From: an uncultured Erythrobacter sp.
GTDB taxonomy: Bacteria > Pseudomonadota > Alphaproteobacteria > Sphingomonadales > Sphingomonadaceae
DNA length: 64,000 nt
Direction of reading: 5' to 3'
NCBI RefSeq assembly: GCF_947492365.1
Contig: NZ_CANLMB010000001.1
Coordinates: 124,001 to 188,000 of the forward strand
The notes beneath the pieces are model-generated. The model was given only the letters and a program-made list of their open reading frames with translations, did no database searches and was not told where the DNA came from. The first letter of the stretch is position 1. The number at the start of each line of letters is the position of its first letter. A program made the translations under genes and the position numbers. Below are positions 43,763 through 51,524 of the stretch, piece by piece.

Positions 43763-45703
43763 CTAGGCTGCCAACCCCTTCACATGCGCTTCGCCTTCGA
43801 CGATCTCGGCTGTCGATGCGCTGACCACGTCGCCAATCGATTCCGCGCGCGAATTAAGGCATTCGGCGAGGAAATTTTCGGTGATCGCGAAGAAGGAGAT
43901 TGAATTGACCGGCCTTGCGAATCCGTGCCCTTCGTCGGGGTAAAGCACGTAAGTGACGGGGATGTTGGCCGACTTCATCGCGCCGACGATCTGGTCGCTT
44001 TCGGACTGCTTCACGCGCGGATCATTGGCGCCTTGTCCGATCAGCAGCGGCTTGATGATCTGGTCGGCTTTGTAAAGCGGGCTTGCGGCCTTGAGCATCG
44101 CGAGCCCTTCCTCTGTGTTCGGATTGCCCATCCGTTCGTGGAAGATTTTCACCATCGGCGCCCAGTAGGGCGGGATGGTTTCCAGCAGCGTTTCGAGGTT
44201 GGACGGACCGACAATATCGACCCCGCAGGCAAAGACTTCGGGTGTGAAGGCAAGGCCCGCCAGCGTCGCATAGCCGCCATAGCTGCCGCCCATGATGGCG
44301 ACCTTGTCCTTGTCGGCAATACCTTGTGCGACTGCCCAGTTCACGGCGTCGATCAAATCGTCATGCATCGCCAGGCCCCATTGATGGTTGCTGGCATTGA
44401 TGAAGCCTTTGCCGAAACCGGTGGAACCGCGATAATTGACCGACAGCACTGTAAGCCCGCGATTGGCGAGCATCTGGTGGACCGGATTGTAGCCATAGGA
44501 GTCGCGCGCCCACGGCCCGCCATGGACCAGCAGCACCATCGGTCCCGGCACGCCCTCCTCGCTTCCCGCAGCACGGGTCAGATAGGACGGCAGGGTCAGC
44601 CCGTCGCGGCTGGTGATCTCAACGCACTCCATCGGCTGGAGCGGTGCGTCCGCAAGCTCTGGCCGCGTGACGTAGAACGGGCTGAGCGTCTGCGCTTTTC
44701 GGTCATAGATATGGGCGGCAATCGGCGCGGTGCCCGGATCGTTCCACACGATCCACAGGTCATCCGCATCGGTCCGGCTCATCACCCCGTATTCGCCGTC
44801 AAACTGCGCGCCCAGCCAATCGAGCGAAGCGCCGATTTCAGGGTCAATGGCGGTCCACTCGGTCTTGAGATAGGTTGCCGAATAGGCCTGCACTTCGCCG
44901 GTCTGGTGGTGGCGCATCGTGCTACCGATATCTGCCTTGGCATTCTCCGCGATCAGAGTGCGTTCGCCGCTTTCGGTGTCTTGCGCGTAGAGCGCCGCAG
45001 TGTCGCGGCCCCGGCTGTCGAGCCAGTAGAGCACCGAGCCATCGACCGTATAGCCTGCGGGCGAGGTCGTCATCGCGTCTTCCATCGCAGTGCTCTCGAA
45101 CGGCTCGTCCTCGACCACATTGTCCGTCACACGGTAATAGTCGGTCCCACCATCCTCGTTCTGCGCCATCGCCATGCGCAGCGTCAGCGTGTCATCGGCC
45201 ATGAAACCGGCATAGGCGTTGTTCTCGTAAACCAGCGTCAGCGCGCCGCTCGCCAGATCGAGCAGATGCACATCGTGCCATTGCGGATCGCGGTTGTTGA
45301 GGCCGACCAGAACCTCACGCTTGTTGGTTTCCGAAGAGCCGACAATTTGCACCCGAGTGTTCTCAAACGGGGTGAGGCAGACCTCTTCGCCGCTGGCGAT
45401 ATCGATGCGGTAGAGCAGGAAATTCTCGTCCCCGCCTTTGTCCTGAATATAGCCGACCCCGCTTGCGTCGGGCGTCCAGAAATGTTCGCGGATCGGGCGG
45501 TCGGTTGAGTGTGTGACCGGCTTGGCGTCGTCAGGAACGGCGAGCGGCGCGACCCAGATATTCATTACGTCATCATGCGGCGCGAGCCAGCTGAGCCATT
45601 TGCCATCAGGGCTGATCTTACCCTGCGCACGGGACGGATTGCCGAACAGATCATCGCGCGGGATGAGAGGAATAGTGTCGAGCGCGGTATTGTGGGCAGT
45701 CAT
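43763..45703 (-). CDS. Prolyl-oligopeptidase family serine peptidase (S9)
   Basis: A 646-residue protein with an N-terminal beta-propeller-like region (about residues 20-375) and a C-terminal alpha/beta hydrolase domain. The nucleophile is Ser474 in IMGGSYGGYA. The acid is likely in GANDPRVKQSESD and the histidine in YPDEGHGFARP. The start (GGAGAG site) has no signal peptide, so it is probably cytoplasmic and acts on oligopeptides (acylaminoacyl- or dipeptidyl-peptidase-like). It may share a transcript with the two SDR genes. Confidence 0.92.
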   Translation of the reverse strand: MTAHNTALDTIPLIPRDDLFGNPSRAQGKISPDGKWLSWLAPHDDVMNIWVAPLAVPDDAKPVTHSTDRPIREHFWTPDASGVGYIQDKGGDENFLLYRIDIASGEEVCLTPFENTRVQIVGSSETNKREVLVGLNNRDPQWHDVHLLDLASGALTLVYENNAYAGFMADDTLTLRMAMAQNEDGGTDYYRVTDNVVEDEPFESTAMEDAMTTSPAGYTVDGSVLYWLDSRGRDTAALYAQDTESGERTLIAENAKADIGSTMRHHQTGEVQAYSATYLKTEWTAIDPEIGASLDWLGAQFDGEYGVMSRTDADDLWIVWNDPGTAPIAAHIYDRKAQTLSPFYVTRPELADAPLQPMECVEITSRDGLTLPSYLTRAAGSEEGVPGPMVLLVHGGPWARDSYGYNPVHQMLANRGLTVLSVNYRGSTGFGKGFINASNHQWGLAMHDDLIDAVNWAVAQGIADKDKVAIMGGSYGGYATLAGLAFTPEVFACGVDIVGPSNLETLLETIPPYWAPMVKIFHERMGNPNTEEGLAMLKAASPLYKADQIIKPLLIGQGANDPRVKQSESDQIVGAMKSANIPVTYVLYPDEGHGFARPVNSISFFAITENFLAECLNSRAESIGDVVSASTAEIVEGEAHVKGLAA

Positions 45704-45779
45704 GGTCTCTCCGGTTTATCTTGAGAGCCTCATCTATGCATGGCGGTAGCGATTGCCACCCCTCTGCTCGATCAAAAGC

Positions 45780-46397
45780 CTAGAGCGCCGGATTGGCGTA
45801 GAAGTGCCAGGTGAAGATTGCCATCGCGCCTCTGTGCGGAGACCAGCGTTCGCCCAATTCGCGGCATTCTTTCTCCTTGGGACGCTCGGCGAGGTCGAGC
45901 AGGCGTTTGACGCCCTCCTGAACTGCCAGATCTCCCGCAGGCCACATATCTTTGCGCCCTTCGGCGAAGAGAAGGTAGATTTCGGCGGACCAGCGCCCGA
46001 TCCCCTTGATCCGGGTGAGCTCCTCGATTGCCTCTTCATCATCAGCCGGCAGGTTGTCGAAATCCAGATCGCCGGAATCAACAAGCTCGCATAGCGACCG
46101 CGCATAACCCTGTTTCTGGCGCGACAAGCCGCAGGCGCGCAGCGTATCGAAATCACGTTCGAGTACGCAGGCCGGGGTAAATTCCTCGCCAACTTCGGCA
46201 ATGAACTTGTTCCACATCGAAGCCGCTGCCGCGACGGACACTTGCTGACCTACTATCGTGCGCAGCAGCGTCTTGTAGCCGCGATCGCGCAGGCGCGGCT
46301 CGGGATAGCCGATCCGCGCCAGCTGCTCGCCAACCCGCGGATCCTTGCTCGCCAGCGCATCCATCTCGGCGCGAATTATTTCGGCTGTCAGACCCAC
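45780..46397 (-). CDS. DNA-3-methyladenine glycosylase II-like (HhH-GPD family)
   Basis: A 205-residue base-excision repair glycosylase of the AlkA type, in the short form without the N-terminal domain. The helix-hairpin-helix is [19 protein letters not shown] and the catalytic Asp lies in [28 protein letters not shown] is also a family segment. It removes alkylated bases. It is divergent from the ferredoxin gene by 110 bases, where a nested palindrome lies. Confidence 0.92.
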   Translation of the reverse strand: MGLTAEIIRAEMDALASKDPRVGEQLARIGYPEPRLRDRGYKTLLRTIVGQQVSVAAAASMWNKFIAEVGEEFTPACVLERDFDTLRACGLSRQKQGYARSLCELVDSGDLDFDNLPADDEEAIEELTRIKGIGRWSAEIYLLFAEGRKDMWPAGDLAVQEGVKRLLDLAERPKEKECRELGERWSPHRGAMAIFTWHFYANPAL

Positions 46398-46408
46398 TCT
46401 TCATTCCT

Positions 46409-46439
46409 CTAGGTTGCCAATGGCAATTGAAACACCTAG
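46409..46439. promoter_or_regulatory. Nested palindrome between the glycosylase and ferredoxin genes
   Basis: An outer inverted repeat CTAGGT/ACCTAG (46409-46414 and 46434-46439) encloses an inner TTGCC-AAT-GGCAA (46414-46426). It lies in the divergent promoter region and could be an operator or a cruciform. No known consensus is recognised. Confidence 0.4.
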
Positions 46440-46507
46440 CTGAACCCCGAGAATTTCCAACAGGGCCGTCTTGCGGCCAATCGAATCTAAGAAGGACTGA
46501 TAAGCCC

Positions 46508-46822
46508 ATGCCCAAGCTGGTGGTCACCAATCGTGAAGGCGAAACGAGCGAAATCGAGGTCGAAGACGGCCTGACGGTGATGGAAGCCATTCGTGACAAT
46601 GGCTTTGATGAATTGCTCGCTCTGTGCGGCGGGTGCTGCTCTTGCGCGACCTGTCATGTATTTGTCGAAGCTGGCGACAAGACGCTGCCGGAAATGAGCG
46701 AAGACGAGGACGACCTGCTCGAATCTTCGGACCATCGCGGCGAAGGCTCGCGGCTTTCTTGCCAGATCCCGCTCACCGCAGAGCTGGACGGCCTGAAAGT
46801 CACTATCGCGCCTGAAGATTAA
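46508..46822 (+). CDS. [2Fe-2S] ferredoxin, adrenodoxin type
   Basis: A protein of 104 residues from the ATG at 46508 (AAGGA site; the frame is open upstream). Cluster cysteines fit C-x5-C-x2-C...C at Cys40, Cys46, Cys49 and Cys85 ([25 protein letters not shown]). Two extra cysteines, 43 and 44, lie inside the loop. It is a soluble electron carrier for iron-sulfur assembly or cytochrome P450 systems. It is followed 42 bases later by the cysteine synthase gene. Confidence 0.92.
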   Translation: MPKLVVTNREGETSEIEVEDGLTVMEAIRDNGFDELLALCGGCCSCATCHVFVEAGDKTLPEMSEDEDDLLESSDHRGEGSRLSCQIPLTAELDGLKVTIAPED

Positions 46823-46864
46823 TCTTGTTTGCGAGCGCGGCGCCATGGTCCTAACTCGCTTCTC

Positions 46865-47881
46865 ATGAATATCACTCAACCCTTCGGCGACACGCTCGCT
46901 TTGATCGGGAACACCCCGCTTGTGCGCCTTGCCGGGCCGAGCGACGCGGCAGGCTGCGACATTTGGGGAAAGTGCGAATTCGCCAATCCCGGCTCTTCGG
47001 TAAAGGACCGCGCCGCGCTCTACATGATCCGCGATGCCGAAGCGCGCGGGGAATTGAAAGCCGGCGGCACAGTGATCGAAGGCACGGCGGGCAATACCGG
47101 CATCGGGATCGCGCTGGTTGCCAATGCGCTGGGCTACAAGACGATCATCGTCATGCCCGACAACCAGTCGCAGGAAAAGATGGACACGCTGCGCGCGCTT
47201 GGTGCGCAGCTCGAACTCGTCCCGCCGACCAAATATGCCGATCCGTGCCACTTCCAGCATGTCTCTCGCCGCATGGCTGAGGAGACGGAAGGCGCTGTCT
47301 GGGCAGGCCAATTCGACAACACAGCCAATCGCCGCGCGCACATCGAAGGCACCGCGAAAGAACTGTGGGAGCAGATGGGCGGCAAGGTCGACGGCTTCAC
47401 CTGCGCGGCGGGCACCGGCGGGACGATTGCTGGCGTCGGCATGGGGCTTAAAGAAAAGAACCCCGATGTGCGTATCGCTTTGACCGATCCGCATGGCGCG
47501 GCGCTCTACAATTACTACGCCCATGGCGAGCTGAAGGGTGAAGGCTCTTCGGTTGCCGAAGGCATCGGGCAGGGGCGGATAACCGCCAATCTCGAAGGCG
47601 CACCAATCGACACGCAGTTCCGCATTTCCGATAAGGAAGGGCTGGTCTGGGTCGAAAAGCTGCTGCGCGAAGAAGGGCTGTGTCTCGGCCTTTCCTCCGG
47701 CATCAATGTTGCCGGAGCAATCGCACTGGGCAAGCAGCTGGTCGCCGAAGGACACGAGAACGCGCAGGTCGCCACGATTCTGTGCGACACCGGTTTCCGT
47801 TATCTGTCGACGCTGTTCAATGCCGAATGGCTGGCATCGAAGAACCTGCCGGTGTTCGGCTGGCTTGTACAAAGCGATTAA
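46865..47881 (+). CDS. cysK: Cysteine synthase A (O-acetylserine sulfhydrylase)
   Basis: A PLP enzyme of 338 residues making cysteine from O-acetylserine and sulfide. The ATG at 46865 matches the family start; the frame runs on upstream. PLP Lys47 lies in NPGSSVKDRAAL. The phosphate loop GTAGNTGIG and the GTGGTIAGV segment are present. The substrate-loop sequence ending in LSSGINVAGAIAL fits. The protein is longer than CysK of enterics, which is common in sphingomonads. It lies after the ferredoxin gene, which may link sulfur supply with cluster chemistry. Confidence 0.92.
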   Translation: MNITQPFGDTLALIGNTPLVRLAGPSDAAGCDIWGKCEFANPGSSVKDRAALYMIRDAEARGELKAGGTVIEGTAGNTGIGIALVANALGYKTIIVMPDNQSQEKMDTLRALGAQLELVPPTKYADPCHFQHVSRRMAEETEGAVWAGQFDNTANRRAHIEGTAKELWEQMGGKVDGFTCAAGTGGTIAGVGMGLKEKNPDVRIALTDPHGAALYNYYAHGELKGEGSSVAEGIGQGRITANLEGAPIDTQFRISDKEGLVWVEKLLREEGLCLGLSSGINVAGAIALGKQLVAEGHENAQVATILCDTGFRYLSTLFNAEWLASKNLPVFGWLVQSD

Positions 47882-47917
47882 TCGACAAGCCAGTTTCGCC
47901 GCGCTAGGTCAGTGCGC

Positions 47918-48319
47918 ATGAAAGGCGGAAAATTCACACGGCGTCTGGCCAACCGGAGCGGAACCGAAGAGGGCGAAGCCACGCCTGAAGGTGCACCGCT
48001 TGGCGGAACCAAGACCGAGGCGGCGCAGCGCTTGCAAGTCGGACTGGCCGGGCTTGGCTCGATGGTTCTGCTGATCGGGCTGGCGAGTGTGCTTGGCAGT
48101 CAGGCGGACCTGACTGAGGAGCTCGCGGTGCCCGACGCTGCGCCAACGACCGAACCCACTGACGCCGCCCCGCAGCGCGATCCGCTCGCCGATGCCGGGA
48201 TCGTGCCGGAAATCCCGACTGAACAGACAGCGGAGCCGGAAGAAGGACGCGTGGACGACTTGCCCAATCCGGTGGTCGAGGATGCGCAGGCCCCGAGCGG
48301 CGATGCTGACCAGAACTAG
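47918..48319 (+). CDS. Single-pass membrane protein of unknown function
   Basis: A protein of 133 residues from the ATG at 47918. The basic N-terminus (residues 1-38) is followed by one transmembrane helix (about 41-60, LQVGLAGLGSMVLLIGLASV) and an acidic, proline-rich periplasmic tail that looks disordered. No family is recognised. The next gene, a lipoprotein, starts inside its last 17 bases, so the two are translationally linked and may act together. Confidence 0.75.
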   Translation: MKGGKFTRRLANRSGTEEGEATPEGAPLGGTKTEAAQRLQVGLAGLGSMVLLIGLASVLGSQADLTEELAVPDAAPTTEPTDAAPQRDPLADAGIVPEIPTEQTAEPEEGRVDDLPNPVVEDAQAPSGDADQN

Positions 48320-49088
48320 GCGCTGGTTGCCTGCGATTGCTTCGTTACTCGCGCTCGCGGCGTGCAAGGCAGAGCTCGCAGATCAGATCGAAGAACCAGC
48401 GGCGGCTCCTTCAGAAACGCTTGGCCTGATGACCAGTCTGCCGCTCTATTGGCCTTTGGGGGCAGACTTTGCCGCGATCGCCAATGGCACTGCCGAAGTG
48501 CCTTGGCAGCGCGGTGTGCTGGAGCGCGGCTACGAACTGGTCTTGCTCGACACGCTCTCACCCATTCCCGGCCTGACCCCCGACGCGCCTGAAAGCGATC
48601 CGCTGGCTGCAATTGAGCACCTGGCAGTGATCCAGCCGCGCGGGCTTTCACCGGCTGACAATGTGGCGCTGGATGATTGGGTGCGTGATGGCGGACAGCT
48701 ATTGCTGGTGCTCGATCCGCAGCTGACAGGCGATTACGACCTGGCTTTGGGCGATCCGCGACGTCCCGCGGACACCGCGCTGGTTGCTCCGGTCGTGACG
48801 CGCTGGGGTCTCGATATCGACTTTCCGCTTGAGGCTGCGCTTGATGACAGTCTGCATGAACTGCCTCTCGGGTCCGGCACGCTCACGGCCGAGCGGGCTG
48901 GCCGGATTGAAATTGTGAACGCTGATGCGGCTGATTGTGAGCTGTTTGCGAACAATGTGGTTGCGCGTTGCTCGATCGGCGAAGGCTTTGTCACACTTGT
49001 GGCCGATGCCGCTGTTTTCGAACACCAATCTCTGGCCGGAGCGCAAGGCGAGGCGATCGCAAATCTGCTCCGGTTTGCCTTTCCCTGA
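48303..49088 (+). CDS. Lipoprotein with a GldG/ABC-auxiliary-like domain
   Basis: A protein of 261 residues from the ATG at 48303, chosen because it opens a lipoprotein signal (MLTRTRRWLPAIASLLALAA, then Cys21 of AACKAE). The centre (about residues 100-145: LAVIQPRGLSPADNVALDDW, then VRDGGQLLLVLDPQL) resembles the uncharacterised ABC-transporter auxiliary / DUF4350-type fold, in which such segments are conserved. There is no ABC partner nearby. The end is LLRFAFP. It overlaps the previous gene by 17 bases and is the last gene before the dcw cluster. Function unknown. Confidence 0.7.
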   Translation: MLTRTRRWLPAIASLLALAACKAELADQIEEPAAAPSETLGLMTSLPLYWPLGADFAAIANGTAEVPWQRGVLERGYELVLLDTLSPIPGLTPDAPESDPLAAIEHLAVIQPRGLSPADNVALDDWVRDGGQLLLVLDPQLTGDYDLALGDPRRPADTALVAPVVTRWGLDIDFPLEAALDDSLHELPLGSGTLTAERAGRIEIVNADAADCELFANNVVARCSIGEGFVTLVADAAVFEHQSLAGAQGEAIANLLRFAFP

Positions 49089-49131
49089 CCGGCAATCGAG
49101 AAAATTGCGGGAAAGGGTAGTTTCCGCAAGG

Positions 49132-49189
49132 GACTCGGGCGGGAATCTTGCGGGATATTCGCCAGATTCGCATGAAATGATACGGAATC
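49132..49189. promoter_or_regulatory. Cluster of four GANTC (CcrM methylation) sites
   Basis: GACTC at 49132, GAATC at 49143, GATTC at 49165 and GAATC at 49185 lie 11, 22 and 20 bases apart, close to whole helical turns. GANTC is the target of the cell-cycle methyltransferase CcrM in alphaproteobacteria, and GANTC sites in promoters can tie division-gene transcription to chromosome replication. Confidence 0.6.
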
Positions 49190-49247
49190 TTATGTGAGGC
49201 GGGATGCAGTGCATCCGTTTTTGCACATGATGTTGCAGGTAGAAAAT

Positions 49248-49270
49248 ACGGTAAATCAATAATTTACCGT
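49248..49270. promoter_or_regulatory. AT-rich perfect palindrome upstream of mraZ
   Basis: ACGGTAAAT (49248-49256) and ATTTACCGT (49262-49270) are exact complements around CAATA. It overlaps a possible -10 region and could be an operator. A hairpin this AT-rich would be a weak terminator and is followed by ttattccc. Confidence 0.45.
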
Positions 49271-49513
49271 TTATTCCCGTGATTTTCCTAGAAAAACCCT
49301 AGCCACCCCGCTGCAAGAGCGATATTACCACCTTCCATCAAACATGCCGGTTTGCCCCGCGTCGCCCATTTGGGTCGGCGCGCTGCTCCCGCTCGCGCGG
49401 GTGTGGCGGCGCAGAAGTCATGCATTTGCATGAGCTTTCGCGGGCAATCGCGCGGTTTGGTTGAGGTCAATTGGTCAGCGGGGTGCTGACCCAAGGGGAA
49501 GGGGATACGGCGC

Positions 49514-50026
49514 GTGCCAGCGGCGGGAGCATATAATGGACAGGCCTATTCGCCGATTGGCGATAAGGGCCGTTTTGTCCTGCCCCCGGCATTCCGCAAA
49601 GAGGTCAAAGAGGCCTCTGGCGGGAGCAAAGTGCTGTGCCTTGTCGCCCATGAACGGTTCGACTGCCTGATCGGCTTTGGCCTCTCGCGCATCGACAAAT
49701 TGAACGCCCAGCTCGACCGCGAGGAAGAGCGCGCGATCCGCCTCCAGCTTAATGATTTCGACCGCGACGTGCGCGCCGGTCAGTTGTTCCAGTTCGAACA
49801 GATCCCCTTCGATGATAGCGGGCGCTTTGTGATGCCAGATCACTTGAAGGAGCTCGGCAAGGTCGAGGACGGGCTCTATTTTCAGGGCGCGGGCGATTTC
49901 TTCTTTGTGTGGAACCCCGAAGAGCTCTCGCAAATGGATTCCGCCTGGAAGGGCGCGCAGGCGACCTGCAAGCGGCTGGTCGCAGAAGCTGAAGCCAAGG
50001 CCAAATCAAAGGGAGCGAAGAAATGA
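49514..50026 (+). CDS. mraZ: Transcriptional regulator MraZ
   Basis: A 170-residue protein from a GTG start with an AGGGGA ribosome site. It has two SpoVT-AbrB DNA-binding domains (first about residues 8-60: [20 protein letters not shown]; second about 85-140: [18 protein letters not shown]) and a Lys/Ala tail. MraZ is the first gene of the dcw cluster in most bacteria and represses it by binding its own promoter. It overlaps rsmH by four bases. Confidence 0.95.
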   Translation: MPAAGAYNGQAYSPIGDKGRFVLPPAFRKEVKEASGGSKVLCLVAHERFDCLIGFGLSRIDKLNAQLDREEERAIRLQLNDFDRDVRAGQLFQFEQIPFDDSGRFVMPDHLKELGKVEDGLYFQGAGDFFFVWNPEELSQMDSAWKGAQATCKRLVAEAEAKAKSKGAKK

Positions 50027-50964
50027 TCGCTCCTCATATCCCTGTGCTGCTCGACGAAGTTGTCGCGGCCATCGGTCCGAAATCCGGCATGGCGATCATC
50101 GATGCGACGTTCGGCGCGGGTGGTTATTCGCGCGCGCTGCTTGAGCGCGGGGCGCGGATTTACGGATTTGACCGCGATCCCAATGCGATTCGCGACGGCG
50201 CAGGTCTGGTGACCGAATTTGAGGGCAGGCTCTCGCTGCACGCCGAACGTTTCTCTGCCATGCGCGAAGAGATGGCGCGGATCGGCGTGCCTCAGGTCGA
50301 TGCGGTCGTGATGGATATCGGCGTTTCCTCGATGCAGCTCGACCAAGGCGAGCGCGGATTTGCGTTCTCCAATGATGGCCCGCTCGACATGCGGATGAGT
50401 CAGGAAGGCGAAAGCGCCGCCGACTTCCTCAATTCCGCCGACGAGGCCGCAATTGCCGACGTGCTGTATCATTATGGCGAAGAGCGTCAGTCGCGCCGCG
50501 TTGCCCGCGCAATTGTCGCGGCGCGCCCGCTAGAGACCACCGGCGATCTTGCCCGCGTGGTTCGCCGCGCGCTGGGGCACAAGCCGCATGACAAGAAAGA
50601 CCCTGCGACCCGTAGCTTCCAGGCGGTTCGCATCCATGTGAATGATGAGCTGGGCGAGCTGCGCGCTGGCCTGAATGCTGCCGAAATGCTGCTGCGCGAA
50701 GGCGGCGTCTTGGCGGTGGTGAGCTTCCACAGCCTCGAAGACCGGATCGTCAAACGCTTTCTCAAAGAGGCAAGCGGGGCGGGGCGCGCAGTATCGCGCC
50801 ATCTGCCCGGCGAAGTGCCCGGACCCGCGCCGACTTTCACCAAAGTATCCAAGGCGATCCGGCCCTCAGACGCTGAAATCGACCGCAACCCGCGTTCACG
50901 CTCCTCCATTCTTCGCCACGCCATCCGCACCTCCGCTCCAGCTCACGAAAGGGAATTGTCATGA
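50023..50964 (+). CDS. rsmH: 16S rRNA (cytosine1402-N4)-methyltransferase RsmH (MraW)
   Basis: A 313-residue SAM-dependent methyltransferase modifying C1402 of 16S r[13 protein letters not shown] starts the protein, the SAM motif is [18 protein letters not shown] (26-43), and [36 protein letters not shown] and [16 protein letters not shown] are family segments. It overlaps mraZ and ftsL by four bases each. Confidence 0.96.
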   Translation: MIAPHIPVLLDEVVAAIGPKSGMAIIDATFGAGGYSRALLERGARIYGFDRDPNAIRDGAGLVTEFEGRLSLHAERFSAMREEMARIGVPQVDAVVMDIGVSSMQLDQGERGFAFSNDGPLDMRMSQEGESAADFLNSADEAAIADVLYHYGEERQSRRVARAIVAARPLETTGDLARVVRRALGHKPHDKKDPATRSFQAVRIHVNDELGELRAGLNAAEMLLREGGVLAVVSFHSLEDRIVKRFLKEASGAGRAVSRHLPGEVPGPAPTFTKVSKAIRPSDAEIDRNPRSRSSILRHAIRTSAPAHERELS

Positions 50965-51524
50965 TCGTCACCGGTTCGCGCATTCGCCAGATCGGCTGGG
51001 TCGCAGTGATGGCGGCGTGCATCGCGATGTTCGCGGTCTTGAGCTTCAACGTGCATGCGGTGAAGAGCGAAGTGCTGCTCGCCGAGCGTGAGATCATTGC
51101 GCTCGAACGCGAAACATTGATGCTGGAAACCGAGTTCCAGACCCGCGCGAGCCAGCGCCAACTGGCCGAATGGAACGCGGTCGAGCTTGGCTACAAGGCC
51201 CCGCGCGCGGACCAGTATCTCGAAAACGAACGCCAGCTCGCCAGCCTTGGCTTGCCCGCCGGACCGGATGCGCCTGCGCCTATCCGCGTGGCTGCGGTCG
51301 ATCTCGCCAGCGCTGATGCGCCCCGGCGCGAAATGGTCTCCCCGATTTCGGGAGATGCCGTGACGCTGGCCTCGGTCAGCTCCAGCGAAGACGCCGGCGC
51401 GGTCTTCACCGATGCCTTTGGCGACTTTCTGATCGAAGCCTCTCCGATCCGCGCAGCCAGCGCTCAGACGGGAAGCGGTATGGCAGCGGATGTGGCGCTG
51501 TTGACAAGCGAGGCGGGCGAATGA
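50961..51524 (+). CDS. ftsL: Cell division protein FtsL-like
   Basis: A 187-residue protein with one membrane helix (about residues 11-28) and a periplasmic coiled-coil (about 30-65, [20 protein letters not shown]). FtsL bridges FtsQ-FtsB and the FtsWI synthase. The C-terminal 110 residues are Ala/Pro/Ser-rich and probably disordered, longer than classic FtsL of about 120 residues. Assignment depends on position between rsmH and ftsI and on topology; sequence conservation of FtsL is poor. Confidence 0.8.
   Translation: MIVTGSRIRQIGWVAVMAACIAMFAVLSFNVHAVKSEVLLAEREIIALERETLMLETEFQTRASQRQLAEWNAVELGYKAPRADQYLENERQLASLGLPAGPDAPAPIRVAAVDLASADAPRREMVSPISGDAVTLASVSSSEDAGAVFTDAFGDFLIEASPIRAASAQTGSGMAADVALLTSEAGE

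Larger units (their letters stand above)
49089..49513. other. 425-base intergenic region before the dcw cluster
   Basis: This is the longest gene-free stretch. In order it holds a weak terminator-like hairpin region (49202-49221, ggatg/catcc then gttttt), four GANTC sites (49132-49189), an AT-rich perfect palindrome (49248-49270) and the ribosome site of mraZ (AGGGGAAGGGGA before 49514). A weak -35/-10 pair (TTGCAC at 49221, AAATAC at 49244, 17 bases apart) could be a promoter. I see no open coding frame with a family match, and no TGGG-repeat MraZ operator. Confidence 0.6.

Noticed and set aside
46487..47872. Open frame (461 codons) opposite the ferredoxin and cysK
   Set aside because: Shadow of two certain genes; no start signal or domain.
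49360..49500. Search for MraZ-type TGGG-repeat operators before mraZ
   Set aside because: Only single TGGG occurrences are present, not the closely spaced repeats.
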